Assembly (NCBI GenBank): GCA_963691775.1
Contig: OY829369.1
Coordinates: 2,232,001 to 2,296,000 of the forward strand
Length of the DNA: 64,000 nt
Direction: 5' to 3'
DNA from: JAZBPO01 sp963691775
GTDB lineage: Bacteria > Pseudomonadota > Gammaproteobacteria > Pseudomonadales > Azotimanducaceae
Part shown: in pieces, positions 42,673 to 49,928 of the stretch
How the letters are laid out: each line of letters starts with the position of its first letter
Numbering within the stretch: position 1 is the stretch's first letter
Made by a program: the position numbers and the translations under genes
The notes under the pieces: generated by a model
The model's database searches: none
What the model was told of the DNA's origin: nothing
Seen by the model: the letters and a program-made list of their open reading frames with translations, nothing else

Positions 42673-43938
42673 ATGATCGACTCGATCCGACGCTTCGCCC
42701 GCCTGGGCCCGGGGCTCCTCTTCGCGGGTGCAGCCATCGGCACGTCCCATCTCGTGCAGTCCACACGCGCCGGCGCGCTCTACGGCCTCGGCCTCATGAT
42801 CGTCGTGGTCGCCGCCTATCTGTTGAAGTACCCCGCGTACCGCTTCGGGCCGGCCTACACGGCCGCGACCGGCATGTCGCTCATCGAAGGCTATCGCCGC
42901 CTCGGTCGACCGGCCGTCGTGCTCATCTCGATCTCGCAGTACCTGGTGCAGGTCATCATCCTCGCCGCGGTCAGCCTGACCACCGCTGGACTCGCGGCCG
43001 CCACCCTGGGACTGTCGCTGCCGCCTCCGCAGATCGCTTTCGCCCTGCTTGTGCTGGCACTCATCCTCAGCATGACGGGCGGTTTCCGATGGATGGAGAT
43101 CGTGACGAAGGGCTTCGTCGCGCTGCTCACGGTCGCCACCGTCGCTGCGACGGCGCTCGTCGTTCCCGACGTGGATTGGTCGGTCTCCAATCTCGCCTTC
43201 CCCCAGCTGGACGCAAAACTGTTGTTCTTCCTCGTCGCGCTCACGGGACTCATGCCGGCAGCGCTCGATCTCTCGATCCTGCATTCGCTCTGGGCGAAGG
43301 CGAAGAACCGGACGACTTCCGAGCCGATCTCGCACCAGGAAGCCATGCTCGACTTCGACATCGGCTACTTCGGCTCGGCGGCCCTCGCGCTCTGTTTCGT
43401 GGTCATGGGTGCAGGGCTCATGCACACCCAGGGCACGGCACCAGCCCCCACGCCCGTCGGCTTCGCCGGCCAGGTGATCGCACTCTACGAAGCAGGCCTC
43501 GGCCGCAGTGCGGCGCTGCTCGTCGCTGTCGCCGCCTTCGGCGTGGTGTTCACGACCGTGATCACGGTGATGGACGGCTTCCCGCGCGTGCATGCCGCCA
43601 CCTGGCGCTCCCTTGCGAGCGAGGACGGGCGCGTCGACGAGGCCCTCGACGGCAGCCTGCTCCTGCGCGCCATCGCCGCGAGTCAGGTCGTGCTGGCCGG
43701 CGGCATCCTGCTCGGACTCATGAGCGACTTCCTCACCTTCATCGACGTGATGACGACCGCCGCGTTCCTTGTCGCCCCGATCATCGCGGTGCTGAACCAC
43801 CTTGTGATGAGGAGCGACGACGTGCCGGCGCACCTCAGACCGTCGCCGATCATGACTGCGTGGAGCGGGATCGGGATTGCCACGCTCACGCTCACCAGCA
43901 TCGCCTACCTCTACGTCCGCTTCGGAGCGAACGCATGA
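42673..43938 (+). CDS. NRAMP-family-like membrane transporter lacking the canonical metal motif
   Basis: 421 residues from ATG 42673 (GGAAGA). About 11 hydrophobic segments with NRAMP order: LGPGLLFAGAAIGTSHLVQS in helix 1, and GLMPAALDLSILHSLWAKAK in the helix-6 position, which keeps the MP and LHS of the usual MPHNLYLHS but not the His after MP. The helix-1 D-P-G-N metal motif is replaced by I-G-T-S. The stop overlaps the hpaH start as ATGA, tying it to homoprotocatechuate catabolism. It may import an aromatic or organic acid or another cation, not Mn/Fe; NRAMP relatives with altered motifs are known to change substrate. Confidence 0.75.
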   Translation: MIDSIRRFARLGPGLLFAGAAIGTSHLVQSTRAGALYGLGLMIVVVAAYLLKYPAYRFGPAYTAATGMSLIEGYRRLGRPAVVLISISQYLVQVIILAAVSLTTAGLAAATLGLSLPPPQIAFALLVLALILSMTGGFRWMEIVTKGFVALLTVATVAATALVVPDVDWSVSNLAFPQLDAKLLFFLVALTGLMPAALDLSILHSLWAKAKNRTTSEPISHQEAMLDFDIGYFGSAALALCFVVMGAGLMHTQGTAPAPTPVGFAGQVIALYEAGLGRSAALLVAVAAFGVVFTTVITVMDGFPRVHAATWRSLASEDGRVDEALDGSLLLRAIAASQVVLAGGILLGLMSDFLTFIDVMTTAAFLVAPIIAVLNHLVMRSDDVPAHLRPSPIMTAWSGIGIATLTLTSIAYLYVRFGANA

Positions 43939-44741
43939 TCATCGACGACGCCACCGCCGCAAGGATCGCCGAACGGCTCGACGAAGCCGAGCGCACGCGC
44001 ACGGCCACGACGCAGATCTCGAGCGAGTATCCGGCCATGACGATCGAGGACGCCTACGCCGTGCAACGCGCGTGGGTGGCCCTGAAGCTCGCACGCGGTC
44101 GCTCCGTGATCGGTCACAAGATCGGCCTCACCTCTCGGGCCATGCAGCGCGCCTCCAACATCACAGAGCCCGATTTCGGCGTCCTCCTCGATGACATGCT
44201 CGAGTGGAGCGGCGCGCGGCTCGACAGCAGCGCCTACCTGGTGCCGCGCCTGGAGGTCGAGCTCGCGATGAAGCTCAAGGCCCCGCTCCGTGGTCCCGGC
44301 GTCACGCTCCTCGACGTGCTCGACGCTACCGAGTGGGTGATGCCCGCGCTCGAGCTCATCGATGCGCGCATCGAGATCGAGAACCGCGACACCGGCGCGA
44401 AGCGGAAGGTCTTCGACACCATCGCGGACAACGCCGCGAACGCAGCGATCATCCTCGGCGGCACGCCGGTCGGGCCGCGCGAGGTCGACATGGCACGCGT
44501 CGGCGCAACGCTTCACCGCAACGAGGTGATCGAAGACTCCGGGGTCGCGGCAGCGGTGCTCGGTCACCCGGCCATGGGCGTAGCCTGGCTCGCGAACAAG
44601 CTCGCAGGCGTCGGTGAGGAACTCGCGGCGGGCGAGATCGTGCTCGGCGGCTCCTTCACTGCGCCCGTATCTGCGCGCCCCGGCGACAGCTTCTACGCGA
44701 ACTACGGCGAACTGGGTGTCATCGCCGTCGCATTCGACTGA
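43935..44741 (+). CDS. hpaH: 2-oxo-hept-4-ene-1,7-dioate hydratase (HpaH-like)
   Basis: 268 residues from ATG 43935, overlapping the transporter stop by 4 nt. The frame is open upstream over the transporter, but that part is a shadow. IGHKIGLTSRAMQRASNI, PDFGVLLDDML, PRLEVELAMKLKAPL and the ending SFYANYGELGVIAVAF match HpaH/HpcG and the MhpD hydratase group. It adds water to 2-oxohept-4-ene-1,7-dioate in the homoprotocatechuate pathway, giving 4-hydroxy-2-oxoheptanedioate for the next gene product. Mg/Mn ligands are expected in the LEVELA region. Confidence 0.87.
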   Translation: MIIDDATAARIAERLDEAERTRTATTQISSEYPAMTIEDAYAVQRAWVALKLARGRSVIGHKIGLTSRAMQRASNITEPDFGVLLDDMLEWSGARLDSSAYLVPRLEVELAMKLKAPLRGPGVTLLDVLDATEWVMPALELIDARIEIENRDTGAKRKVFDTIADNAANAAIILGGTPVGPREVDMARVGATLHRNEVIEDSGVAAAVLGHPAMGVAWLANKLAGVGEELAAGEIVLGGSFTAPVSARPGDSFYANYGELGVIAVAFD

Positions 44742-44772
44742 GGTGCGCGGCATAAGCACGTCGAGCCCGGAC

Positions 44773-45534
44773 ATGAAGCAGGCCCTCGCGGACGGCGCCG
44801 TACTCGTCGGCATGTGGGCCGCGCTCGCAGATCCCTATGCGGCGGAGCTCTGCGCGAACAGCGCGTTCGACTGGATGCTCGTGGACGCCGAGCACGGCCC
44901 GAACGACGTACGAACGGTCCTCGCGCAATTGCAGGCGCTGGCCCCCTATCCCGTGCATCCGATGGTGCGATTGCCCAACGACGACGCATCGCTCATCAAA
45001 CGCTATCTCGATATCGGCGCCAGGAATCTGCTGATCCCGCTCGTGGACACGCCGGAGCAAGCCGCGGCCGTCGTCGTCGCGACGCGCTATCCGCCGGATG
45101 GCATCCGTGGCGTCGGTGCCGGACTTGCGCGCGTCTCGCGCTGGGGCGCGCGCAGCGACTACCTCACGGAAGCGAATGGCGAGGTGCACCTCTGGGTGCA
45201 ACTGGAGACCACCACCGCGCTCCAGAACGTCGAGGCCATCGCCTCCTTGCCGGGCGTGGACGGCGTCTTCTTCGGCCCGGCGGACATTGCCGCGTCCATG
45301 GGCAAGCTCGGCAAGGCGACCGATCCAGACGTCGTCGCGGCCGTCATCGACGGCATCGAGCGCGCGACCGCCATCGGCGTTCGCAGCGGCGTGTTCATTC
45401 CGGACAGCGCCATACTGCAAGCCTGCCGCAACGCCGGCGCGACCCTGCTCGGCGTGGCTGCCGATACGGGGATGCTGGCAGCCGCCACGCGCCGGACGGC
45501 GCGCGAGATGCAGGATCTTCTCGGCGCGGACTAG
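44773..45534 (+). CDS. hpaI: 4-Hydroxy-2-oxoheptanedioate aldolase (HpaI-like)
   Basis: 253 residues from ATG 44773; GTG 44743 would add 10. It aligns closely with E. coli HpaI: FDWMLVDAEHGPNDVRTVL (catalytic His), TRYPPDGIRGVGAGLARVSRWG, LVQ/WVQLET metal Glu, and GVDGVFFGPADIAASMG with the metal Asp. This class-II pyruvate aldolase yields pyruvate and succinate semialdehyde. It follows hpaH by 31 nt and converges on the panE-like gene with only 6 nt between stops. No succinate-semialdehyde dehydrogenase is adjacent. Confidence 0.9.
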   Translation: MKQALADGAVLVGMWAALADPYAAELCANSAFDWMLVDAEHGPNDVRTVLAQLQALAPYPVHPMVRLPNDDASLIKRYLDIGARNLLIPLVDTPEQAAAVVVATRYPPDGIRGVGAGLARVSRWGARSDYLTEANGEVHLWVQLETTTALQNVEAIASLPGVDGVFFGPADIAASMGKLGKATDPDVVAAVIDGIERATAIGVRSGVFIPDSAILQACRNAGATLLGVAADTGMLAAATRRTAREMQDLLGAD

Positions 45535-45540
45535 CGAGCG

Positions 45541-46524
45541 TCAACCGGCGACGGTAAAGCCGCGGGCACGCTCGAACACGCGCATGACGCCGAGCAACTG
45601 ATCGAGGGCCGGCGTCGCGATACCCGCAAGGCTCGCGATCTCCTTCGGTGCCACGAGAATCGCCGCGAGTTCGAGGGGACGGCCCGCCTCGGCGTCCTGC
45701 AGCATCGAAGTCTTGAAGGCGCCGAGCTTCTCGGTCACCTGATGGCGCGCTTCGGCGCTGTCGCTGATCGGGCACCCGATCGCCGCACCGACCTCCGCTG
45801 CTTCGTTCATGATTGCCGTCGCGAAGCCTCGGGCTTCCGGGTCCGCGAGGATCAGATCGCAGGTCGCGCCCGTCACCGCCGACAGCGGGTTCATGGTCAT
45901 GTTGCCCCAGAGCTTGAACCAGATGTCCCGCCGCACGTCCTCGCTGCACGCAGCGTCGAAGCCTCCGGCGCGGAGCGCGTTCGCGACATCGGTCACGCGC
46001 TCGGCCAGGGCCGCCGTGACCGCACCGATGATGAGTCCGTCGCCCATGACGTGATGCACGAGGCCGGGCTCGACGACCCAGGCTGCCGCGTGCACCACGC
46101 AACCCAGCACCTGATCGGATGGCCACGATCGGGCACACACGCCGTCGGGATCGACCGAAGCGAGCGGCATCCCGTTCAGTTCTCCGGGCGCGCCGGACAG
46201 GTACCACCAGGGCACGCCGTTGATCGCCGGCATCACGATGGTGTTCGCATCGACCATGGGGGCCGCGCGCGCTGCGACCTCAGGCAGCGCCTGACTCTTG
46301 GTCGCGACGATGAGCAATTCCTGGACACCGAGTGCCGCGGCGTCGTCGCTCGCGGTCACGGCCGCCGCGAGCATTTCTTCGCCCGTGCGCACCCGCGCGC
46401 CGTCGCGCTTCAGCGCCGCGAGGGTTGCTCCCCGCGCGAGCACGGACACCTCATGACCGGCGTGCGCGAGCCTCGCGGCGAGCCAGGTGCCGATCGCGCC
46501 GGCACCGACGATTCCGATACGCAT
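45541..46524 (-). CDS. Ketopantoate reductase (PanE/ApbA) family 2-oxoacid reductase
   Basis: 327 residues. It begins MRIGIVGAGAIGTWLAARLA, an NADP-binding Rossmann motif, followed by VATKSQALPEV and a C-terminal helical domain with Lys/Asn/Glu blocks (DIWFKLWGNMTMNPLSAVTG). Canonical PanE makes pantoate for CoA, but its ATGA overlap with the FAH gene places it inside the hpa minus-strand operon, where reduction of a 2-oxo acid or semialdehyde would be more sensible. Many catabolic loci carry PanE-like reductases of unknown substrate. Confidence 0.82.
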   Translation of the reverse strand: MRIGIVGAGAIGTWLAARLAHAGHEVSVLARGATLAALKRDGARVRTGEEMLAAAVTASDDAAALGVQELLIVATKSQALPEVAARAAPMVDANTIVMPAINGVPWWYLSGAPGELNGMPLASVDPDGVCARSWPSDQVLGCVVHAAAWVVEPGLVHHVMGDGLIIGAVTAALAERVTDVANALRAGGFDAACSEDVRRDIWFKLWGNMTMNPLSAVTGATCDLILADPEARGFATAIMNEAAEVGAAIGCPISDSAEARHQVTEKLGAFKTSMLQDAEAGRPLELAAILVAPKEIASLAGIATPALDQLLGVMRVFERARGFTVAG

Positions 46525-47429
46525 CAGTCGCTCTCCTTCAGGGGGCCAGCGCGCAGATACGCGTCCTTCAGCGCTTCGGGTACGCGCACGTCCTGACCAA
46601 AGGCGACGCGGCGCGCTTCAGGCGTGTCCATGGGCGGATGGCCGACATCGGCGCGCGGCGCGGGCGTCGTACCAATGGTGACGGTCAAGCGACCGAGCTC
46701 GGAGATATCGAGCGTGAGCTCGTCCCCGGGGTTCAAAGGGCGCGAATGACAGGGCGTGCCCGTGAGGATCAGGTCGCCAGGCACGAGCGTGATGTGGCGA
46801 GCGAGGTCCGCGATCATGTAGTCCGGCCCCCACACGAGCTCCTCGCCGATCTGCGCGTCCTGCACGCACTCGCCGTTGCGATAGGTGCGCAGTCTCTGCT
46901 CACGCGGGTCGACCCCCGCGACGATTCCGGGCCCGACCGGGCACAGGCCATCGGCGCCCTTCACCCGGAGCATCGATCCGGCGTCCGTGTCGCGGAAGTC
47001 GTGCACGCCCATGTCGAGCACGGGCACGAAACCCGCGATGTGTGACCAGGCCTCCTCAGGCGTGACGTTGCGCGTTACGCGGCCGATGACCGCCGCGAAC
47101 TCGCCTTCGTAGTTCAGGTACCTGCAGTCATCCGGACGGGTGACCTGACCGCCGTGCTGATTGAGCGCGGTGATCGGCTTCATGAAGTAGGTCGGTGTCG
47201 GCGTCGGCTGGGGCTCGTTGCGCGACTCGATGCCGCGTGAACGATAGGTGAGATGCGGGCAGATGATCTTCGTCGGCGCGCAGGGCGGCAGATGTGGCAA
47301 CGCGTCGACGGGCAGGGTGCGACCGTCGTCCAGGTGAATCTCGCCGGGTTCAACGATCGTGCCCCAGCAGGCACTGCCCTCCGCGAGGACGCGGCGCCGT
47401 TCGCGGCGCGGACCTTCCAGAACGTTCAT
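46524..47429 (-). CDS. hpaG: Fumarylacetoacetate-hydrolase-family decarboxylase/isomerase (HpaG-like)
   Basis: 301 residues from ATG 47429, with ATGA overlaps on both sides. A single FAH domain: DCRYLNYEGEFAAVIGR holds the metal Glu pair, AGFVPVLDMGVHDFR and GPDYMIADLARHITLVPGD are family blocks, and GDLILTGTPCHSRPLNPGD is the hallmark end. E. coli HpaG has two fused FAH repeats (about 430 residues); this is one repeat, as in split decarboxylase/isomerase versions. The predicted role is decarboxylation/isomerisation of 5-oxopent-3-ene-1,2,5-tricarboxylate. No second FAH copy is seen in the window. Confidence 0.8.
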   Translation of the reverse strand: MNVLEGPRRERRRVLAEGSACWGTIVEPGEIHLDDGRTLPVDALPHLPPCAPTKIICPHLTYRSRGIESRNEPQPTPTPTYFMKPITALNQHGGQVTRPDDCRYLNYEGEFAAVIGRVTRNVTPEEAWSHIAGFVPVLDMGVHDFRDTDAGSMLRVKGADGLCPVGPGIVAGVDPREQRLRTYRNGECVQDAQIGEELVWGPDYMIADLARHITLVPGDLILTGTPCHSRPLNPGDELTLDISELGRLTVTIGTTPAPRADVGHPPMDTPEARRVAFGQDVRVPEALKDAYLRAGPLKESD

Positions 47430-48301
47430 GCGTCGCCCTCGAACCAGATGTGGATGTTGCCGGTGCCGCGCGCGTTCTCGTATTCGGACAGGGCGACCCC
47501 GGGCATGCGGCACTCGGCACCGCCGAGGGCGCCGATCATCTGCAGATAGTGCCCGCCAAGCGCTTCCCAGGGGGTCTTTCGATACTCGCTGTCGAAGTCC
47601 GCGAGAATCTCGTCGTGGCGGCCCGCACAGAGCCGCTCGATCGCGCGCGCATCGCTCGCGCGGTTCTCGGGCGACGACACGTTGTCGGGATGAAAGATGC
47701 GTGGGTGCACCTGTTCCCAGTCGATGTTGACGAACTTGTGGCTGAGGGCACCGGACGCGAGGATCACGACGCGACGGCCACTGCGGCGGATGGCCTCGCC
47801 GAGAACCGCGCCCATCTCCAGGAAGTTGTACGTCCTCGCGTTCTGGCAACAGCTCACGCCGACCACCCGTTCACCTCGCCCGAGCGCATTGACGATGTTG
47901 ATCGTGCCGTAGTGCCGCGGCAGACCTTCCTGCGCAACCGCCATCGCCATCACGCGCCGCTCTTCGCCAACGACCTGACAGAGCTGCGCAAGTTCAGGAT
48001 CACCGGCGTAGTCGTAGGACACGTCGGCTAGGTACCAGGGCATCTCGTCGGACACGTAGGTGCCGCGGTAATGCGCGCCTGCATCCACAAGGTGAAATCC
48101 CGTGGTGAACCAGTGCGTGTCGATGATCATCAGCGTGTCCGGACACACCGCGTCCATGCGCTCGCGCAAACGGCCGTAGCCCGCAATGAGATCCGAATCG
48201 GTGCCGTCACCAGCGCGAATCCGGAAGTCCTCGGTCTGCGCGAGGCCGGGATGGTGCGAAACGAGTGCAGCGCCGACGATCGCGCCCGATGCGTTGCTCA
48301 T
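47426..48301 (-). CDS. hpaD: Extradiol (LigB-type) ring-cleavage dioxygenase, HpaD-like
   Basis: 291 residues; ATG 48301. A class-III extradiol dioxygenase: N-terminal GAALVSHHPGL with iron-ligand His, MIIDTHWFTTGF with the second His, SGALSHKF in the active-site lid and a Glu-bearing GAECRMPGVALSEYE end. HpaD opens 3,4-dihydroxyphenylacetate at the 2,3 bond to 5-carboxymethyl-2-hydroxymuconate semialdehyde. It follows hpaE (13-nt gap) and overlaps hpaG as ATGA. The other hpa genes make homoprotocatechuate the best substrate, though related catechols are possible. Confidence 0.82.
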   Translation of the reverse strand: MSNASGAIVGAALVSHHPGLAQTEDFRIRAGDGTDSDLIAGYGRLRERMDAVCPDTLMIIDTHWFTTGFHLVDAGAHYRGTYVSDEMPWYLADVSYDYAGDPELAQLCQVVGEERRVMAMAVAQEGLPRHYGTINIVNALGRGERVVGVSCCQNARTYNFLEMGAVLGEAIRRSGRRVVILASGALSHKFVNIDWEQVHPRIFHPDNVSSPENRASDARAIERLCAGRHDEILADFDSEYRKTPWEALGGHYLQMIGALGGAECRMPGVALSEYENARGTGNIHIWFEGDA

Positions 48302-48314
48302 AGTGATCGCGCCC

Positions 48315-49778
48315 CTAGCGATGCGCGAAGCTGGGCGTGAAGGCCTTCTTCGGCACGATCACGTCCTTCACATCGGAGAAGAACTCGAAGCTCCAGTCGC
48401 CGCCCTCCCGACCGATGCCCGATTCACGGCAACCGCCGAAGGGCGCCGCGAGATCGCGAATGCCGAACGAATTCACCCAGATGAATCCAGTGCGGACCCG
48501 CTCGGCGACGGCCTGCGCATGCGAAGTATCACCGAAGCACAGGCCGCCGAGGCCGTAGCGGGAGTCGTTCGCCAGCGCGATCGCTTCCCCGTCAGCGTCG
48601 AAGGTCTGCAGTACCAGAACCGGGCCGAACACCTCCTCCTGCACGATCGGGTCGTCCTGTGCGACGTCGGTGAGAAGCGTCGGCGCGTAGTAGAGATCTC
48701 CGAAGTCGTGTCCGTGCGCGCCCCAGAGTGCGCGCGCACCGCCATCGAGCGCCGCCTGCACGAAGGCTTCCACACGTGCGTACTGGCGCGGATGAATGAG
48801 AGGACCGACCTCCGTAGCGGCGTCGCGCGGATCGCCGACGGCGAGCTGCTCGACGCAGCCACGCATACGCTCGACGAAGGCGTCGCGCACGGACGCGTGC
48901 ACGAGCAGGCGCGTGCCCGCGAGACAGACCTGCGTCGCGTTCCGGTACATGAGCGCCGCCGTGCGGGCCGCGAGATCGAGATCCGCATCCTCGAGCACGA
49001 TGAAGGGCGACTTCCCGCCGAGCTCCAGGCTGCAGGGCACGAGATTGCCCATGGCGAGCTGGCCGATGGCCTTGCCCGTCGCGGTCGAACCCGTGAAGGA
49101 AATGCGCGAAAGCCGGGGATCCGCCACCAGCGCCGCCCCGGTTGATGTGCCCGCGCCCTGAAGCAGATTGAAGACACCCGGCGGCAGTCCGGCCGCGTCG
49201 GCCGCATCCGCGATGAGCGAGGAAGACAGCGGCGCCCACTCCGGCGCCTTCAGCACGCAGCTGTTACCCGCCGCGAGCGCGGGCCCAAGCTTCCAGGTGC
49301 TGAGCATGAGCGGCGAATTCCAGGGTGTGATGATGGCGCACACCCCTGCGGGATCGTGGCGCACATGGTGCGTCGCCTGCTCCGTTTCCATTACACGGTC
49401 CTGGAGCGTCAGGGCCGCTTCAGCGAAGAAGCGGATATTCAGCATGGCGCGCGGCACGATCCCATGACGCATGCGCGAGACGAGGATGCCGGCATCGTGC
49501 GCCTCCGCCTCCGCAAGCGCGTCGCTGCGCGTGCCGATCTCCTCCGCGAAGCGTTGCAGGTACGGGAGTCGCCCTTCAGGGCCGAGATCCGCCCATGCGG
49601 GAAACGCACGTTCGGCCGCGGCGACGGCATCTGCGACCGCATCCGGGCTCGCCTCCGCAATCTCGCCGAGCACGGCGCCGTCGATCGGCGAAAAGACCTC
49701 GAAACCTGCCGCCCCGGCGAGGCGCTTGCCGTTCACGTAGTGCCCCGCGTGCACCGCATGGCCGCTGATCTCGATCAT
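48315..49778 (-). CDS. hpaE: 5-Carboxymethyl-2-hydroxymuconate-semialdehyde dehydrogenase (HpaE-like)
   Basis: 487 residues; ATG 49778 follows GGGAGGGG. An aldehyde dehydrogenase with all catalytic residues: Asn154 in TPWNSP, Glu252 in LELGGKSP and Cys285 in ATQVCLAGTR. GRLPYLQRFAEEI and the MLNIRFFAEAALTLQDR segment resemble HpaE/BetB-type enzymes. The first gene of the minus-strand hpa operon, it would oxidise the HpaD product to 5-carboxymethyl-2-hydroxymuconate. Other hydroxymuconate semialdehydes cannot be excluded. Confidence 0.82.
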   Translation of the reverse strand: MIEISGHAVHAGHYVNGKRLAGAAGFEVFSPIDGAVLGEIAEASPDAVADAVAAAERAFPAWADLGPEGRLPYLQRFAEEIGTRSDALAEAEAHDAGILVSRMRHGIVPRAMLNIRFFAEAALTLQDRVMETEQATHHVRHDPAGVCAIITPWNSPLMLSTWKLGPALAAGNSCVLKAPEWAPLSSSLIADAADAAGLPPGVFNLLQGAGTSTGAALVADPRLSRISFTGSTATGKAIGQLAMGNLVPCSLELGGKSPFIVLEDADLDLAARTAALMYRNATQVCLAGTRLLVHASVRDAFVERMRGCVEQLAVGDPRDAATEVGPLIHPRQYARVEAFVQAALDGGARALWGAHGHDFGDLYYAPTLLTDVAQDDPIVQEEVFGPVLVLQTFDADGEAIALANDSRYGLGGLCFGDTSHAQAVAERVRTGFIWVNSFGIRDLAAPFGGCRESGIGREGGDWSFEFFSDVKDVIVPKKAFTPSFAHR

Positions 49779-49928
49779 GTCCCCTCCCGCTCACCCCGCC
49801 CTGCTCGACGCCACCGGAAGCTCGCCTCGACCTCTCGGAACACGCCGGCGCGTCTGCACCCTAGCGCAGCTTCGTCTGTCCGCAACCCGGCGCCCGCCGA
49901 TATGCCCGATCGATCTGCGGGCAGCGCT

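Noticed and set aside
42627..43934. N-terminal extension of hpaH across the transporter gene (possible fusion)
   Set aside because: The extra text is an Arg/His-rich shadow of the NRAMP-like frame; ATG 43935 with ATGA overlap is the evident start.
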